From the NCBI GenBank assembly GCA_045601245.1, contig JAZRZH010000044.1:43431-107430 (forward strand): a DNA stretch of 64,000 nucleotides. The letters are read 5' to 3'. Numbering within the stretch: position 1 is the stretch's first letter; each line of letters opens with the position of its first letter. The notes under the pieces were generated by a model. It ran no database searches and had not been told where the DNA came from. It saw only the letters and a list, made by a program, of their open reading frames with translations. Below are positions 41,954-49,363 of this stretch, one piece after another. Position numbers and translations under genes: made by a program. Origin of the DNA: Cacconaster sp045601245. Lineage in GTDB: Bacteria; Bacteroidota; Bacteroidia; Bacteroidales; UBA932.

Positions 41954-43364
41954 TCTCAAACAGGTTAAAGAACGAATCAACCAATTCGTCAAAGTATTGT
42001 GTCTCGGTCGGGATGTCATCATCAGCGGCCATAATCTCATTGGCAATGGCCTTCTTCGTGTGGATGATCCGGTATAATGCGTGGTCTATTGTCCCCTTTG
42101 CAATCAGATAGTAACAGGTCACGTTATCCTTTTGGCCGATACGGTGCGCCCGGTCCTCGCATTGGCAACAATCTGAATATGTCCAGGGGAATTCCACAAA
42201 CGCCACATTCGATGAAGCTGTAAGTGTGAGACCAACGCCGGCGGCCTTGATGGAGCAAATAATCAGCTGGGCCTGTCCTTTCTGGAACGCATCAACGGCG
42301 GCTTGTTTCTCGATAGCACTATCTCGTCCTGTAACCTTGACGGCAGACGGAAAAGCCTTCATCAGATCATCAACGATTTCGTGATATGAGCAGAAAAGAA
42401 TGAGCGGCTTGCCTGAAGCAAGAAAGACATTCACAAAATCAATGGCCTGCTTGACCTTGCCCTTTGCTGCAAGGCTGCGGAGCGTCATAAACTGAACGAG
42501 TGCCTTCATCCGCATCTTGCGGCGTATTTCCCGGTCTGAACAGTAACGATACTCGCGGAGGAACTGTGCAAGGTCATTTTGGGCCATCATATATTCCTCT
42601 CCGTTGGATATGTCAACATACAGGTCAACCCGTGTCTTGTCAGGTAACTGCGTGAGAACCTTTGCCTTTTCGCGCCGTATCATACAACGGCCGTACAACT
42701 CTTGTGACAGGTCGGTCAGGTTCTCGCCTTCGCCGTATCTGCTCATAAAAGTGGCGCGGCCTCCGAACTCATTTAGCCTTCCCATAATTGAGAGCTGAGC
42801 GACAAGATCCTCCGGACGGTTAACGACAGGAGTACCGGAAAGAAGAATTATCCATTCCTTGCCATTGACAATACCTTTCGTGAACATCGTCTGCTGTGCG
42901 GACGGATCCTTCACCCTGTGTGATTCGTCAATGATGACGGATTTGAACAATCCTATCTGAGGGCAGAACACTACGTCTTTCAGCCTGAATTCCTTTGAAT
43001 CGGAAGTGATGTCCCATACGAAATACTTTCGCAGTGATTCGTAGTTGACGATAGCGACCTTCTGCATCCCTTTCATCTGGAGCAGGTACGGCCAAGTGGT
43101 CTTTGTCTGGTTGTCGAGGATGAGCGCTTTCTTGTCGGTGAACTTCTCGAATTCGCGCTGCCAATTTATCTTCAGGGACGAGGGGCAGATCACCAGGCAC
43201 GGGTAGGCGTTTGCCGTGTCAACGATTCCGATACTCTGCAAAGTCTTACCAAGGCCAGGCTCATCACCAATGAACAGGCGCTTGTGCGAGAGTCCATATA
43301 CGATGCCCTCCTTCTGGTACTCGTAAGGTTCTATCTTCAGATTATGTTTCAGTTCCATACTCAT
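41937..43364 (-). CDS. SNF2-family helicase
   Basis: 475 residues. Helicase motifs: Walker A GDEPGLGKT at about residues 32-40, Walker B with DESH (IIDESHRVKD), LLSGTP, and in the C-terminal lobe RAHRIGQ. Small SNF2 proteins in phages act with replication or recombination enzymes. The start ATG overlaps the upstream gene by four bases (ATGA). The adjacent VRR-NUC nuclease probably works with it. Confidence 0.93.
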   Translation of the reverse strand: MSMELKHNLKIEPYEYQKEGIVYGLSHKRLFIGDEPGLGKTLQSIGIVDTANAYPCLVICPSSLKINWQREFEKFTDKKALILDNQTKTTWPYLLQMKGMQKVAIVNYESLRKYFVWDITSDSKEFRLKDVVFCPQIGLFKSVIIDESHRVKDPSAQQTMFTKGIVNGKEWIILLSGTPVVNRPEDLVAQLSIMGRLNEFGGRATFMSRYGEGENLTDLSQELYGRCMIRREKAKVLTQLPDKTRVDLYVDISNGEEYMMAQNDLAQFLREYRYCSDREIRRKMRMKALVQFMTLRSLAAKGKVKQAIDFVNVFLASGKPLILFCSYHEIVDDLMKAFPSAVKVTGRDSAIEKQAAVDAFQKGQAQLIICSIKAAGVGLTLTASSNVAFVEFPWTYSDCCQCEDRAHRIGQKDNVTCYYLIAKGTIDHALYRIIHTKKAIANEIMAADDDIPTETQYFDELVDSFFNLFENGEDR

Positions 43365-43795
43365 TTGAAGTTTACTATTTCATCAACGATTTCCTGTCGT
43401 GTGGTGCCGGGAAGGTACTTGTTCAGTATGGTGTCTAAGCAACGGTCATAAAAGGTCTCGAATTCGTGTTGGTCCATTGAAGCGAAGGATATGCTCTTTG
43501 TCACAACTACGGCCCGGCTTCCGTGATATACGACGTTCGCATATCCGAGGTCAAGTTTCAGGCAGGCGAGCATATCATCTTCGCTATGGATATTGAGCAT
43601 CAGATGCAGACGTTCCGGAAGGTTCTGGAAAGTAAGACGCACAAGAGCGAAGAATTTCTTGTGAAATTCATAGTTCCTGGGAAGAGTGATTGAACACTTG
43701 ACAACGCTTCCTTCGCGAAGCCGTTGCTTCTCGTCATAGTCGCTGTCATACATTGGAATCAGCCCTTGTGCAGTCACTTTGCAGAATATATCCAT
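43361..43795 (-). CDS. DUF1367-like phage protein
   Basis: 144 residues resembling the DUF1367 pattern: a beta start (CKVTAQGLIPMYDSD), then KCSITLPRNYEFHKKFFALV, which is the signature segment. Found beside recombination genes in many phages. Molecular function unknown. ATGA overlap with the helicase gene. Confidence 0.7.
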   Translation of the reverse strand: MDIFCKVTAQGLIPMYDSDYDEKQRLREGSVVKCSITLPRNYEFHKKFFALVRLTFQNLPERLHLMLNIHSEDDMLACLKLDLGYANVVYHGSRAVVVTKSISFASMDQHEFETFYDRCLDTILNKYLPGTTRQEIVDEIVNFK

Positions 43796-43798
43796 TGC

Positions 43799-44461
43799 TT
43801 ACAGGTTGAGGCACCAATACTGAAATGCTAATTCATCGTATTTGTCCTTGCCACGCTGATATGTGGCATCACCTCTTCTTATGAACACCTTGAAGATGTG
43901 GAAGTTCTTTTTGCTTATGGCATAGACAAAATCCTTGTCGGAGTGGGCTATGTCCATATACCAGGCACGGCTGCGGTCGATGTCGAAATAGTCGTATGCT
44001 TCCTCGAATTCCGCCTGGCTGCTGGCCGATGTCGTTTTGAGATCTCCGCCGAATCCGAACTTCGAGAGCCACCAATCCCACTTGCAGCGCGTGTCCAGCG
44101 TGAAGGGGAATCCGCCGTACTCAAACTTCTGGGCCTTGTTGACCATCACCGTCTGTGTATCTGCCAATTGCAGGACGTTGGCAAGGAAAGGGTCGTGTTT
44201 GGCGTATGAGCGCAGCGAGCGGAACATTTCTTCGCCGAAGCGGAATTCATCTTCCGAATACTGCACGTCATCAACGGTGTAGCGATAGTAGTTGACTCTG
44301 TCTGGTTCAGTGATAATGGCATCAACCAGATTCCCCAGACGGAACGCACGTTCTTTGTCTCCGTACTCCGGGTGAGGGTGCAGGAGATTCTTCAAGGCCG
44401 TGAGGTCAGAATTACTGACCTCAGACCTCAAATAGTATTCGTCCGGATTATGATTGCCCAT
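43799..44461 (-). CDS. RecE-like PD-(D/E)XK exonuclease
   Basis: 220 residues fitting the phage PDDEXK exonuclease group (RecE/exodeoxyribonuclease VIII-like). N-terminal SEVSNSDLTALKNL and FRLGNLVDAII, then a GGDLKTTSASSQAEFE catalytic segment with D-x-K, and DYFDIDRSRAWYMDIA. It would resect double-strand ends to make single strands for RecT annealing. Works with the RecT-like protein at 45701-46672. Confidence 0.85.
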   Translation of the reverse strand: MGNHNPDEYYLRSEVSNSDLTALKNLLHPHPEYGDKERAFRLGNLVDAIITEPDRVNYYRYTVDDVQYSEDEFRFGEEMFRSLRSYAKHDPFLANVLQLADTQTVMVNKAQKFEYGGFPFTLDTRCKWDWWLSKFGFGGDLKTTSASSQAEFEEAYDYFDIDRSRAWYMDIAHSDKDFVYAISKKNFHIFKVFIRRGDATYQRGKDKYDELAFQYWCLNL

Positions 44462-44462
44462 A

Positions 44463-45689
44463 TCAGCGTGCTTTTACTTCTTCCAGATATTCTATGTGCT
44501 CGCTCTGAATCCTGATAGGGGAGACCTTATCGTTGGCGAGTTTCTCGGCGAAGGTGATCTGCTGCTTGAAGGTCTTGTCCAACTCTTCCTTTGTCATCGT
44601 GCATCCCACCTTGGTCCACCATAGTCCGAATACCTCGGAGTAACCCTCTATGTTGAGGATGTTCATCTTGAGTTTGACGGAGGATTTCGGCTGGTATGCC
44701 GGGCAAGCGTCTCCCTGATGATTGCCGGTCTCGGCTCCAGATGCTCCGAATAGGCTGTCCATCTGGCTGCTCTGCTGTGCGAACTCCTTCGCTTTCTTTT
44801 CCTCTTCCTCGCGCTTCTTGCGCTCTTCCTCGCGTCTGCGTGCTTCGGCTTCTTCCCTGGCGGCTATCTCTGCCTTGCGGCGTGCCGCCTCTTCTGCAGA
44901 TGCTTTGGCAATTGCTTCAAGTTCGCGCTTCTTTGAAGGAAGCCTGTTAATATAATCATCACGAGTGTTCTCAATTTCGAACTTGTATTGCTCCCTGAGT
45001 TTTCCTTCCTGAACCGTTGTAATCTCCTGGCGGATTGCGGACAGCTCCTGCTTCGTCAAGGTAAGAGGGAGACGGACGGAACTCATAAAACGTGTATTCC
45101 AATCTTTCGGCAACTCGGTATCGAAATCGCGGATCCGGATTTCATAATCTCCGAAGTTTTCGAGGGTTATGCTGCCAAACAAATTGGTAAGGCTGTTCAG
45201 TGCCTGATTGATGCAGGCATTGTAGAATGATGACAACTCGTTCTCGCAGTCTGCGCGGAAAGTGTTCTTGTCATTCTCTATCTGGATTCGGCGTGCTTCT
45301 TCCTGCCTGCGTCTCTCTTCCTCTTCGCGCTTTTTAGCGGCGTACTGATTGCGAAGCTGCTGCAATTCCGCCGGAATTGTTCCGGCTTTGGTGACATCAA
45401 TGTCATTCTCCATTGTGGTGAATACCTTACGGTAATCGTCCATCAACTTTGTGATAGGGGAACGTGCATCGTTCATCTTCCTGACCGTCTTTTTCGCCCT
45501 GTCAATGAATAGTGCTGCTTCCTGATCCAAAGCATCCGTCATTCCGGAAGCCTTGATTCTTCCCAGCAACTCTTTCCCGAATTCGATGCACTTGTTATGT
45601 GAGGTGAGGTTGCCCTGATACGCCTGCGGCGCGTTCTGGACTATCAGACCGGCATTCTCCGGTGTGATGACTGTTAATTCTCCTGCCAT
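44463..45689 (-). CDS. Coiled-coil protein between RecE-like and RecT-like genes
   Basis: 408 residues. Two charged helical regions at about residues 115-145 (KKREEEERRRQEEARR) and 255-305, the latter strongly Arg, Glu and Ala rich, with globular N- and C-terminal parts. Located between a RecE-like and a RecT-like gene with gaps of one and eleven bases, so it probably belongs to the recombination module. Function not recognised. Confidence 0.6.
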   Translation of the reverse strand: MAGELTVITPENAGLIVQNAPQAYQGNLTSHNKCIEFGKELLGRIKASGMTDALDQEAALFIDRAKKTVRKMNDARSPITKLMDDYRKVFTTMENDIDVTKAGTIPAELQQLRNQYAAKKREEEERRRQEEARRIQIENDKNTFRADCENELSSFYNACINQALNSLTNLFGSITLENFGDYEIRIRDFDTELPKDWNTRFMSSVRLPLTLTKQELSAIRQEITTVQEGKLREQYKFEIENTRDDYINRLPSKKRELEAIAKASAEEAARRKAEIAAREEAEARRREEERKKREEEEKKAKEFAQQSSQMDSLFGASGAETGNHQGDACPAYQPKSSVKLKMNILNIEGYSEVFGLWWTKVGCTMTKEELDKTFKQQITFAEKLANDKVSPIRIQSEHIEYLEEVKAR

Positions 45690-45700
45690 AGCTGTCCAGA

Positions 45701-46672
45701 TTAGAATGCACCGTCATTTGAATCTTCCACCTTCACGCCACCGGAAAAATCCGGCTGGTTTCCGAAAGGCTCTTGGGGCTGCGGCTTCTCTTCTGGAACG
45801 CCACCTTTCACGCCGTAGTAATCGTCAATCTCCGGTTGAGGCTCTTCCTGCTCGGTCTGCAACTCTGTCCCCTTGCCGATGCGGAGTTTCGGATATGTTT
45901 TGAATGCGTGCTTGATGAGCTTGGCGCAGAGGAAACCTGAATCAATGCCAACACCCTGTTCGGGATTGCCGTACAGTTCGTTTGCCTGCCCTTCCCATTG
46001 GTTCGTCTTGTAGTTGTAACGAGTGTTGTTTTTCAGCGAGTAGTTCATCAGGCGCAGCCAATCCTCTTCGTACATTACGGAGTAGTCCACGCTGCCGTCG
46101 TTACGGGTGATGCGCAGAAATGCGGCAACGATGTGGCCGGAGGTGTGCGGAAGATGACACGTATAACTTACTGATTTGCGGCCGTCCTTATCGGAGAAGG
46201 AGAACTCATCTTCTGCATATACCAGAGTCGGATTGTCCGCATACCTTATCTGTCCGCAACGCTGGCGCTGGACAAGCTCGCCGTATCCGGAAATTGTCAG
46301 GACGCAGCGGCCCTCGTAGTCATACACGTTCTTTCCTTTGGCCGCATCGTAGTGCTGTCCTATCTTGGCATTGCGGCCCATAAGATAGCACTGTGCTCGT
46401 GCTCCCGGTTCCAGAGACAGGCCGCAGACGGCAAGGTCTATGAATGCCGTGAAAATGGAGAATGGCGTTGATTTGTCGCGCAGCTCAGGCTTTTCATCCA
46501 GAAGCGCCGAGAAATAACGGCTTTCTTTCTCATAGACGCTCTCCGCGTCCTCGTCCCTCCAGATTGTGGAACGGATCTCGATGAAACGAGACTTGACGGC
46601 TTCGTTCTTTACGATGTCGAGCGGATTCATCTTGTTGATCTGCTCTACCGTCAGTTGAATTGAATTGTTCAT
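45701..46672 (-). CDS. RecT-family single-strand annealing protein
   Basis: 323 residues. RecT pattern: FIDLAVCGLSLEPGARAQCY, then TISGYGELVQRQRCGQIRYA, with the acidic, proline-rich tail (GGVPEEKPQPQEPFGNQPDF) typical of these proteins. It anneals complementary strands and pairs with the RecE-like nuclease. The start is preceded by a short spacer containing only weak frames. Confidence 0.88.
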   Translation of the reverse strand: MNNSIQLTVEQINKMNPLDIVKNEAVKSRFIEIRSTIWRDEDAESVYEKESRYFSALLDEKPELRDKSTPFSIFTAFIDLAVCGLSLEPGARAQCYLMGRNAKIGQHYDAAKGKNVYDYEGRCVLTISGYGELVQRQRCGQIRYADNPTLVYAEDEFSFSDKDGRKSVSYTCHLPHTSGHIVAAFLRITRNDGSVDYSVMYEEDWLRLMNYSLKNNTRYNYKTNQWEGQANELYGNPEQGVGIDSGFLCAKLIKHAFKTYPKLRIGKGTELQTEQEEPQPEIDDYYGVKGGVPEEKPQPQEPFGNQPDFSGGVKVEDSNDGAF

Positions 46673-46816
46673 AATACTTGTGTTGTTAAAGTGTGTAAAA
46701 CTTTGTGGCTACAAGCGGACTCGGACCGCCTTCTGTCCTCTCGATGTCCAGCGCTCGCGTATAAGAAGATTTGACTGAACACCTTCGGCTTCTGCACCTG
46801 CGTAGCCTTTTATGTC

Positions 46817-47008
46817 TCAAAGCATCCCTGCCTTGTATTCTTCACGGTGGTACCGGCGCATTATCTCGCTGTGGACTATCCCTTTCCCGAGTGCAGTTTT
46901 GCAATTTCTCTCATCCATTTCTTCCCAGCAGCTCTTTGCGAACTCGGCCCTAATGCGCTCCTGTTCATCTTCCGGCAGACCGGATATGTCGGCATATATT
47001 GCACTCAT
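46817..47008 (-). CDS. Small early protein, 63 residues
   Basis: Start at MSAIYADISGLPEDEQ, overlapping the upstream HTH gene by four bases (ATGA). Helical and charged. Followed by a 144-base spacer before RecT. Function unknown. Confidence 0.5.
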   Translation of the reverse strand: MSAIYADISGLPEDEQERIRAEFAKSCWEEMDERNCKTALGKGIVHSEIMRRYHREEYKAGML

Positions 47009-47271
47009 AGGTAATCCTGTACTTTGTTCTGCAACTTCCTCAAGACTGTTGTCGGATATTCCAGCTTGCCCGGTCTCTTGCGCGGCTCTATAAGACCGGC
47101 CCTGCGCCACCTGTCAACGTTGGCCCTGCCGAACATAGAATAAGCCTTCGCCTGGGATACGTACTCCGGATCCGAGCTGCTTGACTTGATGAGTGTGACA
47201 ACCCTGACCGCGACATCGTTTATGAATGTCTCATAAGTCACTGTTTTGTCTGCGAATGCCAACTGTATCAT
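47005..47271 (-). CDS. Helix-turn-helix protein, excisionase-like
   Basis: 88 residues. The segment SQAKAYSMFGRANVDRWRRA followed by GLIEPRKRPGKLEYP looks like a MerR/excisionase-type winged helix. Could regulate the early operon or take part in excision. Overlaps both neighbours. Family-level call only. Confidence 0.55.
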   Translation of the reverse strand: MIQLAFADKTVTYETFINDVAVRVVTLIKSSSSDPEYVSQAKAYSMFGRANVDRWRRAGLIEPRKRPGKLEYPTTVLRKLQNKVQDYL

Positions 47272-47392
47272 TGTCGTTGAACGTGAATATTGGGATGTGT
47301 CCTGTTTGTGGGTTTACGTAATGTCTGCGCATTTCCTCGCGCATCCTCCGGTATTCCTCATAGAACCCTTCGGGAATTTTGTTCGAGGCCAT
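47231..47392 (-). CDS. Small early protein, 53 residues
   Basis: Start MASNKIPEGFYEEYRRM, which overlaps the 3' end of the upstream gene by 35 bases. Basic helix then a short beta segment (HIPIFTFNDND). Function unknown. Confidence 0.4.
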   Translation of the reverse strand: MASNKIPEGFYEEYRRMREEMRRHYVNPQTGHIPIFTFNDNDTVGIRRQNSDL

Positions 47393-47603
47393 AACTCTCA
47401 TAACCGTTTTCAATGTTGAAGATTATTACCTGCAGATCCCTGACGAACTGCCTTACTGCATCAACAGGAGTATCTGGAGTGTTGAGGAAGCTCTTGAACA
47501 TTACCGGAGAAGAAATGCGATACATTCGCCGGTCTTTCAGGTCTGCTTCGGAGGCCCTGACATTGAAACCGTAGGACTCCAGCTTGCGTAATATACGTGC
47601 CAT
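47358..47603 (-). CDS. Small early protein, 81 residues
   Basis: Start MARILRKLESYGFNV, two bases after the preceding gene's stop; a longer frame to 47741 lies over that gene. Basic N-terminus and helical C-terminus (DAVRQFVRDLQVIIFNIENG). Function unknown. Confidence 0.5.
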   Translation of the reverse strand: MARILRKLESYGFNVRASEADLKDRRMYRISSPVMFKSFLNTPDTPVDAVRQFVRDLQVIIFNIENGYESYGLEQNSRRVL

Positions 47604-47605
47604 TC

Positions 47606-47908
47606 CTATTCCTCCTCGCTTGTAGTAAACATCCCGCCCTTCTTCCTGTCCTCGATATTGGTTCGGATAAGACCGGTGACTATCAGGTAGAATACAGCCG
47701 TGATGAAGCAATGAGGCTTCCAGAATCCGATGACGAGGCACGCGAAGAAAATCAGTACACAGGTGAGCCAGGCCGATTCCTCGATGATATTGACGATGGC
47801 GTCAAGGATTTCTCCTTCGTTACGGTGATGGATGGCTAATACAAGTCTCTTGAAAATTGATTTACCATTTCTAAAGAGAGTTACTGCAATGTTTCTTTCT
47901 TTTTTCAT
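47606..47908 (-). CDS. Small membrane protein, 100 residues
   Basis: Two adjacent hydrophobic segments (SAWLTCVLIFFACLVIGF and CFITAVFYLIVTGLI) after a basic N-terminus, so a two-helix inner-membrane protein. Second gene of the early leftward operon, a place where superinfection-exclusion proteins occur, but there is no direct support. Confidence 0.55.
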   Translation of the reverse strand: MKKERNIAVTLFRNGKSIFKRLVLAIHHRNEGEILDAIVNIIEESAWLTCVLIFFACLVIGFWKPHCFITAVFYLIVTGLIRTNIEDRKKGGMFTTSEEE

Positions 47909-47920
47909 AATGCTATGGTT

Positions 47921-48118
47921 TTATTTGATTCTCTTCACGGTGATTGTACGCTCTTCGATATTCGATATGGTCTCATACTCCTGATTCCATTCGACTGCAC
48001 GAGCTGCTACGAGAGCTTTGATGGAATTCCTACGCTCAATCGGAAACGTCAATTTCCTGCCTACTCGCAGGCTCTTTATCCTCTGAGTGTCCGAATTTTT
48101 GTCAATTGGTCTCCCCAT
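47921..48118 (-). CDS. First gene of early leftward operon, small basic protein
   Basis: 65 residues, beginning MGRPIDKNSDTQRIKSLRVG, basic throughout, with a KLTFPIERRNSIKALVAARA helix. Its ATG is about 40 bases from the candidate early promoter. Possibly a Cro-like or antirepressor DNA-binding protein by position. No helix-turn-helix is certain. Confidence 0.5.
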   Translation of the reverse strand: MGRPIDKNSDTQRIKSLRVGRKLTFPIERRNSIKALVAARAVEWNQEYETISNIEERTITVKRIK

Positions 48119-48157
48119 TTTTTGGTTAGATTTAATTATTTAATTAACTTTCAATTG

Positions 48158-48200
48158 CAAATGTAAAGTTTATTGAACACAATTCCAACTCTTTTGAACA
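48158..48200. promoter_or_regulatory. Early promoter and candidate repressor operators
   Basis: On the minus strand TACATTTG (complement of 48158-48165) matches the Bacteroidetes -7 box, with GTTGG about 19 bases upstream as a -33-like element. Two direct copies of TTGAACA, at 48173-48179 and 48194-48200, start 21 bases apart, two helical turns. They overlap the promoter of the leftward operon, as expected for CI-type operator half-sites. Confidence 0.6.
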
Positions 48201-48238
48201 ATATTTTCAAAAAAGTTTACACCAAAAATTATAATTGT

Positions 48239-48589
48239 ATGAATATCAGTAAGATAAATTCTTATGTAGCGTCCAATAAACTTGGAAAGGGGGAAATCGC
48301 CGAAAGATGCGGAATTTCGCGAACGACATTGGATAATGTCTTGTCTGGCGCAGATGTCAAGATAAGCACGGTTGAAAAACTCGCGTCTGTGCTTGGCGTG
48401 AATGTCGGAAGTTTCTTTGATGAGGAACCTGTAAGCAACAAGGCTATCGCATCGGGCAAAAACTCGGTTGCCGCAATCAACAGCGAGGTTAAGCCCAAGG
48501 AGGATGCAGGACTTGAAGAGAAAATACGCTTGCTTGAACAATTGCTAAAGGAGAAGGAGAGAACGATTCAAATTCTGATGCAGAAATGA
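48239..48589 (+). CDS. CI-like lysogeny repressor (HTH_3)
   Basis: 116 residues from the ATG at 48239. An XRE-type helix-turn-helix spans residues about 8-60 (GKGEIAERCGISRTTLDNVL, then KISTVEKLASVLGV). A polar linker and a C-terminal leucine-zipper-like helix (LEEKIRLLEQLLKEKERT) for dimerisation follow. There is no peptidase-type self-cleavage domain, so induction may work differently from lambda. Divergent to the early operon, with operators in the gap. ATGA overlap with the next gene. Confidence 0.8.
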   Translation: MNISKINSYVASNKLGKGEIAERCGISRTTLDNVLSGADVKISTVEKLASVLGVNVGSFFDEEPVSNKAIASGKNSVAAINSEVKPKEDAGLEEKIRLLEQLLKEKERTIQILMQK

Positions 48590-48987
48590 AAAGACCCATT
48601 AAGATTCTTTGTATCGTTTTGTCTCTTGCAGCGATTGTTTTAATGTTGGTATGTGCCAAAACTATATTCCCTTTTGTAAGGGATTGTGAATATTATGAAG
48701 AAAATCACAGGGCTGATAAGAATATTACATTAAGAATCATACACAACTCTAACTGTCCGCTTAATCATTCAAAGTGGTTTACTGTGAAAGAGAATAAATA
48801 CAACATCTTAATCAAGGAAAATGCTGACTTCTGCACGGAATGCTTTGATGAATATGAGATCAGGAAATTGATAGTGCTGCATAAAATGAATTTGAAAGAC
48901 CTATACCTGCGTTATAAGGCCCATTACACCAAAGAAGAAACAGATTCATTGATGAGAGAATATAAACGATTCTATGACGAAGATTAG
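48586..48987 (+). CDS. Membrane-anchored protein co-expressed with repressor
   Basis: 133 residues with an N-terminal hydrophobic anchor (ILCIVLSLAAIVLMLVCA) and a polar domain outside, with several Cys (CEYYEE, SNCPLNH, FCTECFDEY). Its start overlaps the repressor stop (ATGA), so it is made in the lysogen. Such lysogen-expressed membrane proteins often block superinfection, which is inference here. Confidence 0.6.
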   Translation: MKRPIKILCIVLSLAAIVLMLVCAKTIFPFVRDCEYYEENHRADKNITLRIIHNSNCPLNHSKWFTVKENKYNILIKENADFCTECFDEYEIRKLIVLHKMNLKDLYLRYKAHYTKEETDSLMREYKRFYDED

Positions 48988-49123
48988 GCAGTTCCTGAAA
49001 GCAAACGGCCTCCGGCAGGTGGACATTGATGAAAGTACAATGATAAAATTTAGAACTTTCGCCTATGTTTCTGAATATCAATATGAAATTGCTGCGGCAC
49101 AGGCGGCAATCTCCGAGAAGTAA
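48974..49123 (+). CDS. Small 49-residue lysogen-operon protein
   Basis: Frame beginning MTKIRQFLKANGLRQVDID and ending AISEK, overlapping the previous gene by 14 bases and ending 14 bases before a terminator. Helical. Function unknown. Confidence 0.5.
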   Translation: MTKIRQFLKANGLRQVDIDESTMIKFRTFAYVSEYQYEIAAAQAAISEK

Positions 49124-49137
49124 TTCAAACCATCGGA

Positions 49138-49177
49138 AACAGGACCCGTATCGATAAATCCAGTCACGGGTCCTGTT
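49138..49177 (+). terminator. Rho-independent terminator at prophage right end
   Basis: 12-bp perfect stem (AACAGGACCCGT) with a 16-base loop, then TTTATTATATT. Ends the lysogen operon; the phage/host junction is probably close by. Confidence 0.85.
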
Positions 49178-49216
49178 TTATTATATTATCATATTCATTA
49201 TTTACCAGAAACGCTT

Positions 49217-49351
49217 ATGAAAACTGAAATCAAAAGTCAATATGAAACCCCCGATACACTAGCCTGTATCCTGTCGAACGAATCGGCGTTCGCCCAAAGT
49301 GGAGGCAATTTCAATATTCCCGGCTTCAATCCGGGCAGCTTCAATTTTTAA
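49217..49351 (+). CDS. Short peptide gene 1 beside C10 peptidase (44 residues)
   Basis: Frame MKTEIKSQYETPDTL with a double-glycine AQSGG and a C-terminal NIPGFNPGSFNF. The stop is 13 bases before the peptidase ATG. It resembles the short peptide at 59503-59625, which shares SG, then PGFNxGxF. It could be a secreted peptide with a leader, or a regulator or inhibitor of the peptidase. No family recognised. Confidence 0.6.
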   Translation: MKTEIKSQYETPDTLACILSNESAFAQSGGNFNIPGFNPGSFNF

Positions 49352-49363
49352 AGTGTGACTGGT

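Larger units (their letters stand above)
1..49180. mobile_element. Prophage (left end outside window), podovirus-like, DGR-bearing
   Basis: Continuous tightly packed phage genes: portal, large terminase, scaffold, capsid, adhesin, lysis cassette, nozzle-like protein, recombination and replication genes, and a CI-like repressor. The right boundary is inferred from the change after the terminator at about 49.18 kb to host-type secreted peptidase and lipoprotein genes. No integrase, transposase or attachment-site repeat was recognised in the visible part, so these may lie left of the window. The virion type is inferred from portal plus nozzle-like protein and the absence of a visible tape-measure or sheath gene. 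Confidence 0.9.

Noticed and set aside
46673..46816. Open frame of about 34 codons in frame with the 63-residue gene, after its TGA stop
   Set aside because: Could suggest TGA readthrough, but other phage genes use TGA as a normal stop at many ATGA overlaps, and a 34-codon open run is expected by chance.
1..49180. CRISPR array or additional DGR variable repeat
   Set aside because: No regularly spaced repeats were seen, and by eye only three copies of the GTGTGGTGCTTCGG block (TR, VR1, VR2) are present.
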